Shown: positions 34,210 through 43,144, counted from the first letter of the stretch. The stretch: DNA of 64,000 nucleotides from Lachnospiraceae bacterium (GCA_902363555.1 CABJAM010000010.1:1-64000), one strand, 5' to 3'. Numbers and translations: made by a program. Notes: a model not told the origin generated them from the sequence alone.

Positions 34210-37200
34210 ATGAGCCAGGTAAAAAGAATTTATGTTGAGAAGAAACCCGACTATGCCGTTGCTGCCAAGGAGCTTTTGGAGAATATCCACGACTATCTTG
34301 GAATTGACGGTGTGAACAGTGTCCGTGTTTTAATCCGCTACGATATAGAAAACATTTCCGACATCACCTATGAAAACGCCAAAGGAACTATATTTTCCGA
34401 GCCCCCGGTGGATATGCTCTATGAAGAAGTATTACCTGTCCGGGATGGCGAGCGTGAATTTTCCGTAGAAGCCCTTCCGGGCCAGTTTGATCAGAGAGCC
34501 GATTCCGCCCAGCAGTGCGTGAAGCTGTTAAATGAGGAGGAAGAGCCGGTGATCAAATCCGCCACCACCTATTTGATCGGCGGTGACATTTCCGATGAAG
34601 CATTTTCCAAAATCAAAGCCTTCTGTATTAACCCGGTGGATTCCCGGGAAAATAATGATCCAAAGCCGGAAACACTTGTGACCGTATTTGAAGATCCCGC
34701 CGATGTGAAAATATTTGACGGCTTTATGACCATGCCCGAGGACGAGCTGAAGGAGCTGTACCTTTCCCTGAACCTGGCCATGACATTTAAGGATTTCCAG
34801 TTTATCCAGAATTATTTTGCCGGTGAAGAAAAGCGCGACCCGTCCATGACGGAAATCCGAGTGCTGGATACGTACTGGTCGGACCATTGCCGTCACACAA
34901 CATTTTTGACCGAGCTGAAAAATATTAAATTTACGGACGGCGACTACAAGCAGATGGCCGAGGACACTTACCATATGTACAAGGCCCATCACGATGAAAT
35001 ATTTGCCGGACGCAGCGATAAGTATGTTTCTCTTATGGATATCGCGCTTATGGCCATGAGAAAGCTGAAAAAGGACGGAAAGCTGGAGGATATGGAGCAA
35101 TCCGATGAGATCAATGCATGTAGCATTGTTGTGCCCGTGGAAATCGACGGCGTTACAGAGGAGTGGCTCATCAGCTTTAAAAATGAAACCCACAACCATC
35201 CGACGGAAATCGAGCCTTTTGGCGGCGCGGCTACCTGCCTTGGCGGAGCCATCCGAGATCCATTGTCCGGACGCTCCTATGTATATCAGGCTATGCGTGT
35301 CACCGGAGCCGCCGACCCGACGGTTTCTTTAAAGGATACACTGGAAGGAAAGCTGCCTCAGCGCAAGATCGTTACAGGAGCCGCATCCGGTTACAGCTCC
35401 TACGGCAATCAGATCGGTCTGGCTACCGGTCTTGTCAATGAGGTTTATCATCCCAACTATGTGGCCAAGCGTATGGAGATTGGCGCTGTCATGGGCGCGG
35501 CTCCAAGACGCAACGTTATCCGCGAGACGAGTGATCCCGGAGATATCATTATCCTTCTGGGCGGCCGCACCGGCCGTGACGGCTGTGGCGGCGCGACCGG
35601 TTCCTCCAAGGCCCACAATGTGAAATCCATTGATACATGCGGCGCCGAGGTGCAAAAAGGTAACGCGCCCACCGAGCGTAAGCTGCAGCGTCTGTTCCGC
35701 AACCCGGATGTGAGCTGTCTGATCAAAAAGTGTAACGATTTTGGTGCCGGCGGTGTGTCCGTTGCCATCGGTGAGCTGGCCGATGGTCTGAAAATCGATC
35801 TGGATAAAGTTCCGAAAAAGTATGCCGGACTGGATGGCACCGAGCTTGCCATTTCCGAATCCCAGGAGCGTATGGCTGTGGTTATCGATCCGAAGGATGT
35901 GGACAGATTCCTTGATTTTGCCATTGAAGAAAATCTGGAAGCTGTGTGCGTGGCCGTCGTTACAGAGGACCCGCGCCTTGTCATGTCCTGGAGAGGTAAG
36001 GAGATCGTTAATATTTCCAGAGCCTTCCTGGATACCAACGGCGCCCATCAGGAGACGGATGTTATCGTGAATATGCCGTCCAGAGATGATAATTATTTCA
36101 ATAAAGATAAAGATGTCAGCGACCTGAAGAAGGCATGGCTTGACAATCTGTCCGATCTTAACGTGTGTTCTCAGAAGGGCCTTGTGGAAATGTTTGACAG
36201 CTCCATCGGCGCCGCTTCCGTATACATGCCTTACGGTGGAAAATATCAGCTCACACCGGTGCAGACCATGATCGCCAAGCTGCCGGTATTAAAAGGCCGC
36301 ACTGAAACCGTGACAATGATGAGCTACGGCTATGACCCGTACCTGTCCTCCTGGAGCCCATACCATGGCGCTGTTTATGCGGTTGTGGAATCGGTGGCTA
36401 AGATCGTGGCTGCCGGTGGCGACTACTCGAAGATCCGCTTTACCTTCCAGGAATATTTTGAGCGTCTGGGCGCGGATGCCAATCGCTGGGGCGTACCTAT
36501 GGCCGCACTGCTGGGCGCTTATAATGCACAGCTTGGCTTCGGTCTGCCATCCATCGGCGGTAAGGACTCCATGTCCGGCAGCTTTAATGATATCGATGTG
36601 CCCCCCACACTGGTTTCCTTTGCTGTGGACGTGGCAAAGCATCCGGATGTGGTGACGCCGGAATTAAAGAAGGCCGGCAACAAGCTGGTTGTATTTAAGA
36701 TTGAAAAGGATGACAATGACATTCCGGTATACGCTTCTGTTATGAAGTTATATGAAGCCATCCACGCGCTGACTCAGAAGAAGGCCGTTCTTTCCGCATA
36801 TGCTCTGGGCTTTGGCGGTGTGGCTGCGGCTGTGAGCAAAATGGCTTTTGGCAATAAGCTTGGCGTGCGCCTTGATGATTCCATTACGGCGGCCAACGCA
36901 TTTAAGCCGGCGTATGGCAATATTATTGCCGAGGTGGCACCGGAAGCGATGGATACCATTGCTGCGGTGATGCGTGATGCAGGGCTTGACGGAAGCTATA
37001 AGCTGGCAGGCGTTGTGATCGGTGAGCCTGCATTTATATTCCATGATATGCATGTGACGATGGATGAAGCTTTGGCTGCCTGGACCCGGACGCTGGAGAA
37101 AGTATTCCCGACCCGCTCCGGTGTTGAGGATAAGAAACTGGATACACCGCTGTATAACAGTGGCAGTGTATATGTATGTAAGCACAAGGTGGCAAAGCCG

Positions 37201-37992
37201 AATGTATTTATTCCGGTATTTCCGGGAACCAACTGCGAGTATGATTCCTTAAAGGCCTTTGAACGCGCCGGTGCTACTGTAAATACATGTGTATTTAAAA
37301 ATCTGGATGCGAAAAATATCCGTGAGTCCGTGGAGGCTTTTGAGAAGGGCATCGGCCAGGCTCAGATGATCATGTTCCCCGGCGGCTTCTCGGCAGGTGA
37401 TGAGCCGGACGGCTCCGGCAAGTTTATTGCCACGGCGTTTAGAAATGAGCGTATCCGCGAAGCGGTGATGAAGCTGCTGAATGAGAGAGACGGTCTTGCA
37501 TTGGGTATTTGTAACGGCTTCCAGGCGCTGATCAAGTTAGGACTTGTACCTTACGGTGAGATCACAGCGCAGCAGCCGGATTCCCCGACGCTTACGACGA
37601 ATCATATTGGCCGCCATGTTTCTAAAATTGTGTACACGAAGGTGGTTTCAAATAAATCCCCATGGCTGCAGAAGGCGGAAGTGGGCGGCGTTTATGCAAT
37701 CCCGGCATCCCACGGCGAAGGCCGGTTTGTGGCCAGTGAGGCTTGGATTAAAAAGCTGTTCCAGTCCGGATGCGTGGCTACCCAGTATGTGGATGTGGAC
37801 GGAAATCCGACGATGGATGAGGATTTTAATCCCAATGGGTCTTATTATGCTATCGAGGGTATTACGAGCATGGATGGACGGGTTCTTGGTAAGATGGCGC
37901 ACTCCGAACGTATTGGGGAGGCTGTGGCTTTGAATATTTGCGGGGATCAGAATCAGATGATTTTTGAGTCTGGGGTTGAATATTTTAAATAG
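34210..37992 (+). CDS. purL: Phosphoribosylformylglycinamidine synthase, single-chain
   Basis: A 1260-aa enzyme of purine synthesis, which makes FGAM from FGAR, glutamine and ATP. It is the long single-chain form. An N-terminal PurS-like region is followed by two AIRS-type halves (SDHCRHTTF near 225, ETHNHPTEIEPFGGAATCLGG, GAGGVSVAIGELADG, then GGKDSMSGSF). The C-terminal class I glutaminase has PGTNCEYDSLKAFERAG, nucleophile C1101 in GICNGFQAL, and H1168/E1170 in ASHGEGRF. SD GGAGG. No other pur gene is adjacent. A giant hairpin begins 16 bp after the stop. Confidence 0.95.
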   Translation: MSQVKRIYVEKKPDYAVAAKELLENIHDYLGIDGVNSVRVLIRYDIENISDITYENAKGTIFSEPPVDMLYEEVLPVRDGEREFSVEALPGQFDQRADSAQQCVKLLNEEEEPVIKSATTYLIGGDISDEAFSKIKAFCINPVDSRENNDPKPETLVTVFEDPADVKIFDGFMTMPEDELKELYLSLNLAMTFKDFQFIQNYFAGEEKRDPSMTEIRVLDTYWSDHCRHTTFLTELKNIKFTDGDYKQMAEDTYHMYKAHHDEIFAGRSDKYVSLMDIALMAMRKLKKDGKLEDMEQSDEINACSIVVPVEIDGVTEEWLISFKNETHNHPTEIEPFGGAATCLGGAIRDPLSGRSYVYQAMRVTGAADPTVSLKDTLEGKLPQRKIVTGAASGYSSYGNQIGLATGLVNEVYHPNYVAKRMEIGAVMGAAPRRNVIRETSDPGDIIILLGGRTGRDGCGGATGSSKAHNVKSIDTCGAEVQKGNAPTERKLQRLFRNPDVSCLIKKCNDFGAGGVSVAIGELADGLKIDLDKVPKKYAGLDGTELAISESQERMAVVIDPKDVDRFLDFAIEENLEAVCVAVVTEDPRLVMSWRGKEIVNISRAFLDTNGAHQETDVIVNMPSRDDNYFNKDKDVSDLKKAWLDNLSDLNVCSQKGLVEMFDSSIGAASVYMPYGGKYQLTPVQTMIAKLPVLKGRTETVTMMSYGYDPYLSSWSPYHGAVYAVVESVAKIVAAGGDYSKIRFTFQEYFERLGADANRWGVPMAALLGAYNAQLGFGLPSIGGKDSMSGSFNDIDVPPTLVSFAVDVAKHPDVVTPELKKAGNKLVVFKIEKDDNDIPVYASVMKLYEAIHALTQKKAVLSAYALGFGGVAAAVSKMAFGNKLGVRLDDSITAANAFKPAYGNIIAEVAPEAMDTIAAVMRDAGLDGSYKLAGVVIGEPAFIFHDMHVTMDEALAAWTRTLEKVFPTRSGVEDKKLDTPLYNSGSVYVCKHKVAKPNVFIPVFPGTNCEYDSLKAFERAGATVNTCVFKNLDAKNIRESVEAFEKGIGQAQMIMFPGGFSAGDEPDGSGKFIATAFRNERIREAVMKLLNERDGLALGICNGFQALIKLGLVPYGEITAQQPDSPTLTTNHIGRHVSKIVYTKVVSNKSPWLQKAEVGGVYAIPASHGEGRFVASEAWIKKLFQSGCVATQYVDVDGNPTMDEDFNPNGSYYAIEGITSMDGRVLGKMAHSERIGEAVALNICGDQNQMIFESGVEYFK

Positions 37993-38008
37993 AATGATGT
38001 TGTTGTGC

Positions 38009-38370
38009 AAAAGCGCCCGGCAGCTTTGTGCGGCCCCGCTCCGGTTCGGTCTGGAGACGGCCGGCGGGCACGGTCTGCGCGGGCATTAAATAGAGGGGTG
38101 CTGATACTGCGGTTTCGCCGCTTAAGCAGGTCTAGGCGCTCAGGGTTTTGTTAAGGGCAATCCGATGGAAAAGAGGGGAGTATTCTTATTTTTATTCCGT
38201 TTTACGTCTTTTCCGTCGGATTAACACAAATTCCCTGAGCACCAAGTCCTGCTAAAGCGGCTGCAAATGCAGTGTCAGCACCCCTCTATTTAATGCCCGC
38301 GCAGATCGTGCCCGCTGGCCGTCTCCAGGCCGGACCGGAGCGGGGCCGCACAAAGCTGCCGGGCGTTTTT
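38009..38370 (+). repeat. 362-bp giant imperfect palindrome after purL
   Basis: Left arm 38014-38110 pairs with right arm 38269-38365 over 97 positions with no gap; 92 are identical as DNA and the other five (38046, 38050, 38063, 38073, 38105) are G-U or U-G when read as plus-strand RNA. G38013 also wobbles with T38366, and AAAA/TTTT extends the base. Above lies an interrupted zone (CCGCTT/AAGCGG, AGCAGG/CCTGCT, GCTCAGGG/CCCTGAGC) and an apical 16-bp stem, 38159-38174 with 38207-38222. The 3' arm ends GGGCGTTTTT, like a rho-independent terminator, so it may end the purL transcript. A small mobile element is an alternative. Confidence 0.9.
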
Positions 38371-38536
38371 GCCGTTACGTTCCGAACAAAGGGCTGTACA
38401 TGACTGGAATAGACTGAATATTCTGATAATAATGCGGATATAGACTGATATATGTTAATTGTGCATAGTTGATTCGTGATAAATGTGTGCATGTTTGCTA
38501 AAAGTGAAATTATTGGAAGTTTTTTTGAAAATTGTG
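38371..38536. other. Spacer between the giant hairpin and the ncRNA promoter
   Basis: AT-rich DNA with no open frame of note and no recognised element. An A/T-rich stretch (38500-38530) directly upstream of the -35 could act as an UP element. Confidence 0.4.
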
Positions 38537-38565
38537 TTGACATTTGTTTGGGGCTGCGTTATAAT
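38537..38565 (+). promoter_or_regulatory. Consensus sigma-A promoter of the candidate ncRNA
   Basis: TTGACA at 38537-38542 and TATAAT at 38560-38565 with a 17-bp spacer: both hexamers match consensus exactly. The transcription start is expected near 38572. It is the strongest promoter I see in the window. Confidence 0.85.
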
Positions 38566-38571
38566 AAGAAC

Positions 38572-39453
38572 ATCAAAAGAGATAAGAAATTCTTAAAAGA
38601 ATTACTTAGAAGAAACTCTTACAAACTAAGGTTTAGAGAATGTACTTGGTAGATGATTTTAGTTAAGTTACTTAACAACGTAGTTTTTAAAGAAGAAGCT
38701 TTTTATATTGTTCTTGGAAGTACGAAACAGGGTTGATACCTGTAAGAAGTTTTAGGAAGATACGCGAAGTTATTAGTTAAGAAGTACACAGGTAGTAATT
38801 TTAAGAGGTACAAAAGACAAGGTCTAAGGTACTTGGAAGATTTTAGAAGGGCATTCTTAGTAAACAGTTTGAAAGAGATTTTATCGAAGCGATTTGAGAG
38901 AAGTACTTATCCCGTATGAAATTCAAAGAAGGAGGTTGATTCCGTTGAAAAGTTAGCTCAGTGATTACCTTTATATCCGTAAGACGATAGCTTCCAAAGA
39001 ATAAATTCACCGGAATGGATTTATTAGAAGTAAGTTAGTTGATAATGAGATATTTAACAGTAGGAGTTTTATACCTGATTATTTTAGAAGCCGAAATGAC
39101 TGGAAGTTATTTATTACAAAATGTATTGGATATTCACAGGATAATTGATATAGATTTACTGGAAGATAAATATAATTAATCGCTGGTATCATTAGAGATC
39201 AGGTTGTGATCGTTCTAATAACAGCAGGGAATGAAGATAAATACGATTATAGATTATCGGAAAGTATAAAAAAGTGGATTGAATCGATATACTGACGAGA
39301 AAGGTATATACGAAAAGACAATTGAATATAGAAAACTGGATTTTACAAATCAGTTAATTTTTAAGAAAGAGGTATATTGTAAAATGATTGAACCAGTTCA
39401 GCAGTGAAGGAATCGTTCTTCGATACAGGTAGATGTTCAGGAGCGGTTCCTTC
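38572..39453 (+). ncRNA. Candidate large structured non-coding RNA, about 0.88 kb
   Basis: From the consensus promoter to a terminator-like stem there is no credible open frame; stops occur throughout all frames. The DNA is purine-rich and packed with local hairpins: AATTCT/AGAATT (38588-38603), GTTAAG/CTTAAC (38662-38676), ACAGG/CCTGT (38727-38743), CTAAG/CTTAG (38824-38860), ATTC/GAAT inside AATAA/TTATT (39000-39025), a long stem with GCTG, ATTAGA and GATC against GATC, TCTAAT and CAGC (39182-39225), and AACT-GATTT/AAATC-AGTT (39334-39355). (A/G)GAAG recurs about 13 times. Size, isolation and strong promoter resemble the ROOL and GOLLD classes of giant bacterial RNAs known from Firmicutes; I cannot assign the class from memory. 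Confidence 0.7.
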
Positions 39454-39455
39454 TT
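39406..39455 (+). terminator. 3' hairpin of the candidate ncRNA
   Basis: A 13-bp stem, 39406-39418 with 39441-39453, GAAGGAATCGTTC against GAGCGGTTCCTTC; two positions are G-U pairs in plus-strand RNA. It is followed by TTTGCG and a T-rich stretch (39464-39480), so termination may be partial. Confidence 0.6.
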
Positions 39456-39630
39456 TGCGTCCTCATTTATTTCTTTTATTCGATTCTGAATTATTTTTCT
39501 CCCCAACCTGGCATATAATGGATATGGTCTGTCGTGAAGTGATTTCGTTGCTGAATGAGAAATTCAGTGGAATATCTTGTAAGATATGTGATATAATATG
39601 GTCATATGCGACATATGAAAGGGGAAAGGT
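39456..39630 (+). promoter_or_regulatory. Promoter region of the isomerase gene
   Basis: An extended -10 (TG-A-TATAAT, 39589-39597) is preceded by the palindrome ATATCTT-GT-AAGATAT (39572-39587), akin to that at the ptb promoter, and followed by CATATG-CGA-CATATG (39603-39617). The hairpin CTGAAT/ATTCAG lies at 39551-39567. No gene is visible in 39456-39630. Confidence 0.5.
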
Positions 39631-40464
39631 ATGTATCCAACAGGAATTAATTTAATGAGCCTGGCAGAGGCTCTCTACGATGATTTATGGGGAACTTTGA
39701 AATTATTGAAAAACAACGGGTATGATTTTGCTGAAATACCGGCAGATTTTGGAGCAAAGCCGGAGACGCTGGCATTTTATGATGAGCTCTGCGGGGGAAA
39801 GCGGGCGGGATGGTCCATTGAGGAGTTGAAGGAGCGCCTGCCAAAGATGCGTGAAATGGGCTTTCCGATGAAGAGCCTGTTTATTTTTACGGATATTATA
39901 TTGGAGCAGACAGATGAACTGGGCAGTTTTTGTAAAGCGTATGGTGTGGATACAGTGGTTGTATCTTTGCTGGATATTAACGGCAGCACTGAAAAGCTGT
40001 ATGAATATGCTGGGATATTGAACGCGCTTGAAGAAAAGCTGAAACCTTACGGCATCTGTATCTGTCTGCATAATCACGAGATCGATTTTGATGACATACA
40101 GGATAAGGATGGGAATAAACGCCCCGTGTTTGAAGTTTTGCTGGATGCCTGTAAAGGGCTGAAGGTGGAGCTGGATATCGGCTGGTCCACATATGCCGAT
40201 ATTAATCTGGAGACATTTTTGAAAAAATACGGTATGCGTATTAAATATGTTCATGTAAAGGATCTGCATAAGGATTTCCGCCAGATGGACCGTGACCGGT
40301 GCTTTGTGGCCGCAGGGAAGGGTGCTGTGGATATCGAGGATTGTTTACAATCTGTGGAGAAATATGGAAATCACGAGATTATTCTTATTGTGGATCAGGA
40401 TAATTCACTGGGAAGTATTTTGGAGGACAGTTTGGATTCGGTTAAGTATTTGAAGCGGATTTGA
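39631..40464 (+). CDS. Sugar phosphate isomerase/epimerase-like TIM barrel protein
   Basis: A 277-aa protein of the AP endonuclease 2-like TIM barrel superfamily. It has LHNHEIDF and VELDIGWSTYADIN, then IKYVHVKDLHKDF, giving the metal-binding His, Glu/Asp and His of xylose isomerase-like epimerases. No signal peptide. The start at 39631 has GGGGAAAGG upstream. It stands alone, ended by a bidirectional terminator. The sugar substrate is unknown (hydroxypyruvate isomerase- and myo-inosose-like members exist in this family). Confidence 0.82.
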   Translation: MYPTGINLMSLAEALYDDLWGTLKLLKNNGYDFAEIPADFGAKPETLAFYDELCGGKRAGWSIEELKERLPKMREMGFPMKSLFIFTDIILEQTDELGSFCKAYGVDTVVVSLLDINGSTEKLYEYAGILNALEEKLKPYGICICLHNHEIDFDDIQDKDGNKRPVFEVLLDACKGLKVELDIGWSTYADINLETFLKKYGMRIKYVHVKDLHKDFRQMDRDRCFVAAGKGAVDIEDCLQSVEKYGNHEIILIVDQDNSLGSILEDSLDSVKYLKRI

Positions 40465-40484
40465 GCAGGCGGAGAAAATAAATA

Positions 40485-40570
40485 AGCCGCCGGAACATTT
40501 AGAGTAAGAAATATAACGTTTGCCGATGCTTACATTATATTTCTTATCCAGAATGTTCCGGCGGCCTTTT
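40485..40570. terminator. Bidirectional terminator between convergent genes
   Basis: GCCGCCGGAACATT (40486-40499) pairs with AATGTTCCGGCGGC (40552-40565), with an inner stem TAAGAAATATA/TATATTTCTTA. T-rich tails occur on both sides. Confidence 0.85.
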
Positions 40571-41873
40571 ATTCTTCCATATCCTCATAGGCCGGTTCCG
40601 GAAGATATATATGTATCTTATCGATACGGTTTTTCTCCATGGAATCTACGACCAGACGGATACCTTCTTCGGTTTCAATGCTTTCACCGGCGGCAGGGAT
40701 ATGCTCCAGCAGGTTGATGACGTGCCCCGCGATGGAATCATAGTCGTCCGATTCAAAGTGGGTCTCCAGCACTTCGTTGATGTCATCCAGCTTAGTGGCA
40801 CCGTCGACAATATATTCCACATCGGAAATCCTCTGGATCACATCCTCCTCGTCCTCATCGTACTCGTCGCGGATTTCACCGACGATTTCCTCAAGCAGAT
40901 CCTCCAGGGTGATCAGGCCGGAGGTGGCGCCGTATTCGTCCAGTACGATGGCGATATTGATGGACTGCTCACGAAGCTGCAGCATCAGATCCGATGTTTT
41001 TTGATATTCATAAGTAAAAAAGGGCTCGCGCAATATATCTTTGAGGACAAAATCTTCCGGCTTTCCCTGATAACAAAAAAGGTCTTTCAGGTTGACAATA
41101 CCGATGACGTTGTCCTTGGAATCTTCGTACACAGGGATACGGGAATACTTTTCATCGCGGAACAGGGCAATAAGGTCATCGTAGCTCGTATCTGCGGATG
41201 TAAATATCACGTCAATACGGGGAACCATGACGTCCTTTGCCAAAGCATCTCCGAAATCCACCACGTTGGTAATCATTTCTTTTTCTTCGCTCTCAATAAC
41301 GCCCTCCTCGTGGCTCACATCGATGATGGTGAGCAGTTCATTTTCTGTCATTGTCTTACCCTTGCCGTCCTGCTTCAGGCCAAGGATGAACAGAAAAAAG
41401 TGAGAGAGCTTATTCATAATAAAAATCACTGGTGTCAGAATGACAGTTATGAAATAGATCGGTTTTGAATAAATGAGAGACATCTTATCCGAATTCATGG
41501 TGGCGACAGTTTTGGGAATGATCTCACCAAAAATCAGGATGACGATAGTTAATATACCGGTGGCAATACCTACTGCGGTGGCTCCGCTGATGCCAGCACC
41601 CATAGAGAGGGCCAGCTTCGTCGCCAGCATGGTTGTCAGGGAGGAGGCGGAAAGGTTTACGATATTATTACCGATCAAAACCGCGCTTAAAAGCTTGCCC
41701 GGGTTTTCAATGAGCCGGTTGACTGTCTTAGCCGTTTTATTTCCTTCTTCCTCAAGGCTTCGCATACGGATTTTATTGACTGTCGTCAGTGCTGTCTCAG
41801 CCGATGAGAAAAAGGCAGATAGTAGCACAAGGATAAAAAGAATAATGAGTTGCGTGACCGCGTCTGCGTCCAA
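40569..41873 (-). CDS. CNNM/CorC-type membrane protein (HlyC family)
   Basis: A 434-aa protein with an N-terminal DUF21/CNNM membrane domain (about 1-190, four helices, NKIRMRSLEEEGNKTA and GEIIPKTVAT), a CBS pair (about 205-335, VMVPRIDVI and RIPVYEDSKDNVIGIVNLKDL), and a C-terminal CorC/HlyC domain (about 350-425). The family works in Mg2+ or Co2+ export or tolerance. The frame begins at a TTG (41873) behind a run of eight T residues; an ATG at 41883 is out of frame by one base, so the start or the homopolymer length deserves checking. Confidence 0.88.
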   Translation of the reverse strand: MDADAVTQLIILFILVLLSAFFSSAETALTTVNKIRMRSLEEEGNKTAKTVNRLIENPGKLLSAVLIGNNIVNLSASSLTTMLATKLALSMGAGISGATAVGIATGILTIVILIFGEIIPKTVATMNSDKMSLIYSKPIYFITVILTPVIFIMNKLSHFFLFILGLKQDGKGKTMTENELLTIIDVSHEEGVIESEEKEMITNVVDFGDALAKDVMVPRIDVIFTSADTSYDDLIALFRDEKYSRIPVYEDSKDNVIGIVNLKDLFCYQGKPEDFVLKDILREPFFTYEYQKTSDLMLQLREQSINIAIVLDEYGATSGLITLEDLLEEIVGEIRDEYDEDEEDVIQRISDVEYIVDGATKLDDINEVLETHFESDDYDSIAGHVINLLEHIPAAGESIETEEGIRLVVDSMEKNRIDKIHIYLPEPAYEDMEE

Positions 41874-42130
41874 AAAAAATCATCTCCTAAAAAATTTAAT
41901 AATAAAATGTATCACTCCAATTTTATCGTAGCTTGGCTTTATTGTCAAATGAAATAAGCAATTTCATTTTATTTTCATATTTATAAAATAAGAAGAATGT
42001 TTTCCTGTAAATAGGTTAAATGATGATTCAAAAAAATTACTAAAAAGATATGATTATTTATAGATAATTTGTAATTATTACGTTATTATAAAAGTATAAC
42101 TTTTACGAATACGAAGGAGAGGATTTTATT

Positions 42131-43144
42131 ATGAAACGCAATATGAAGCAGTGGGTTGAAGAGTTGAAAAATGCACCTGTGAAAAAACCGATGCCGGTTC
42201 TTTCATTTCCTGGTATCCAACTGATGGGGGTTACGGTCCGGGAGCTGATTGCCAGTAGTGATCTGCAGGCGCAATGCATGAAGGCTGTGGCCGACCGGAC
42301 GGATACGGGAATCGCTGTCAGCTTTATGGATCTGTCGGTGGAAGCGGAATGCTTTGGATCGACCATACGTTATTCTGACGATGAGGTACCTACGGTTGTC
42401 GGAGCAATTATTAAGGATGAGGATGATGCAGCAGCGCTAAAGGTACCCGCGGTCGGCAGTGGGCGCAGCGGTATCTGTGTGGAAGCTATCGGCAAGGCTG
42501 CGGAGCTGATTACAGACCGACCGGTGTTTGCAGGCGTTATCGGACCGTTTTCACTGGCCGGAAGACTTTTAGATGTATCTGAAGCCATGATTTATTGTTA
42601 TGACGATCCGGATATGGTCCATGTAGTTTTGGAAAAAACTTCGGAATTCATTACTAATTATTGTAAGGCATTTAAAGCGGCCGGTGCTAACGGTGTGGTA
42701 ATGGCTGAGCCGCTGGCAGGTCTTTTGTCTCCGGCACTGGCGGAAGAGTTTTCTGCCGAATATGTAAAAAAGATTATAAATGTTATTCAGGATGATACGT
42801 TTACGGTGCTTTACCATAATTGCGGCAACTGCACCATTCAGCAGATCGAGTCCATTGTTGCCACCGGTTCACCCATCCTTCATTTTGGAAATGCCATCGA
42901 TATGAAGGAAATGATGTCGCATATTCCGTCAGAGGTCATTGCTGCGGGAAATGTGGACCCGTCCTCCCAGTTCAGAAACGGTACGCCGGAATCCATCCGT
43001 GAGGCTACTTTGAAGGTGCTGGAGGATTGCAGTGACTATAAAAACTTTGTCATTTCATCGGGCTGTGATATTCCGCCAATGTCAAAATGGGAAAATATCG
43101 ATGCTTTCCTGGCAGCTGTGGATGAATATTACGCCCGGACCTGA
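42131..43144 (+). CDS. Uroporphyrinogen decarboxylase/MtaA-family protein
   Basis: A 337-aa TIM-barrel protein of the UroD superfamily, closest in type to corrinoid/CoM methyltransferases (MtaA, CmuA) rather than true HemE. The zinc-binding H229-x-C231 (YHNCGNC) and C312 (SSGCDIPP) of the methyltransferase branch are present. The family moves methyl groups from methyl-corrinoid proteins. No corrinoid protein, MtaB-like partner or reactivase lies nearby, so it is an orphan. SD AAGGAGAGG. The methyl donor and acceptor are unknown. Confidence 0.82.
   Translation: MKRNMKQWVEELKNAPVKKPMPVLSFPGIQLMGVTVRELIASSDLQAQCMKAVADRTDTGIAVSFMDLSVEAECFGSTIRYSDDEVPTVVGAIIKDEDDAAALKVPAVGSGRSGICVEAIGKAAELITDRPVFAGVIGPFSLAGRLLDVSEAMIYCYDDPDMVHVVLEKTSEFITNYCKAFKAAGANGVVMAEPLAGLLSPALAEEFSAEYVKKIINVIQDDTFTVLYHNCGNCTIQQIESIVATGSPILHFGNAIDMKEMMSHIPSEVIAAGNVDPSSQFRNGTPESIREATLKVLEDCSDYKNFVISSGCDIPPMSKWENIDAFLAAVDEYYART

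Noticed and set aside
38009..38370. IS element or group II intron
   Set aside because: No transposase or maturase frame and no target duplication visible; the structure is a single long hairpin.
39404..39655. 83-aa open frame over the ncRNA 3' end
   Set aside because: It begins inside the terminator-like stem, has no SD, and overlaps the SD and start of the isomerase gene; composition is not protein-like.
40611..41468. 285-aa plus-strand frame opposite the CNNM gene
   Set aside because: Shadow of a certain gene; composition rich in His, Phe and Ile without domain structure.
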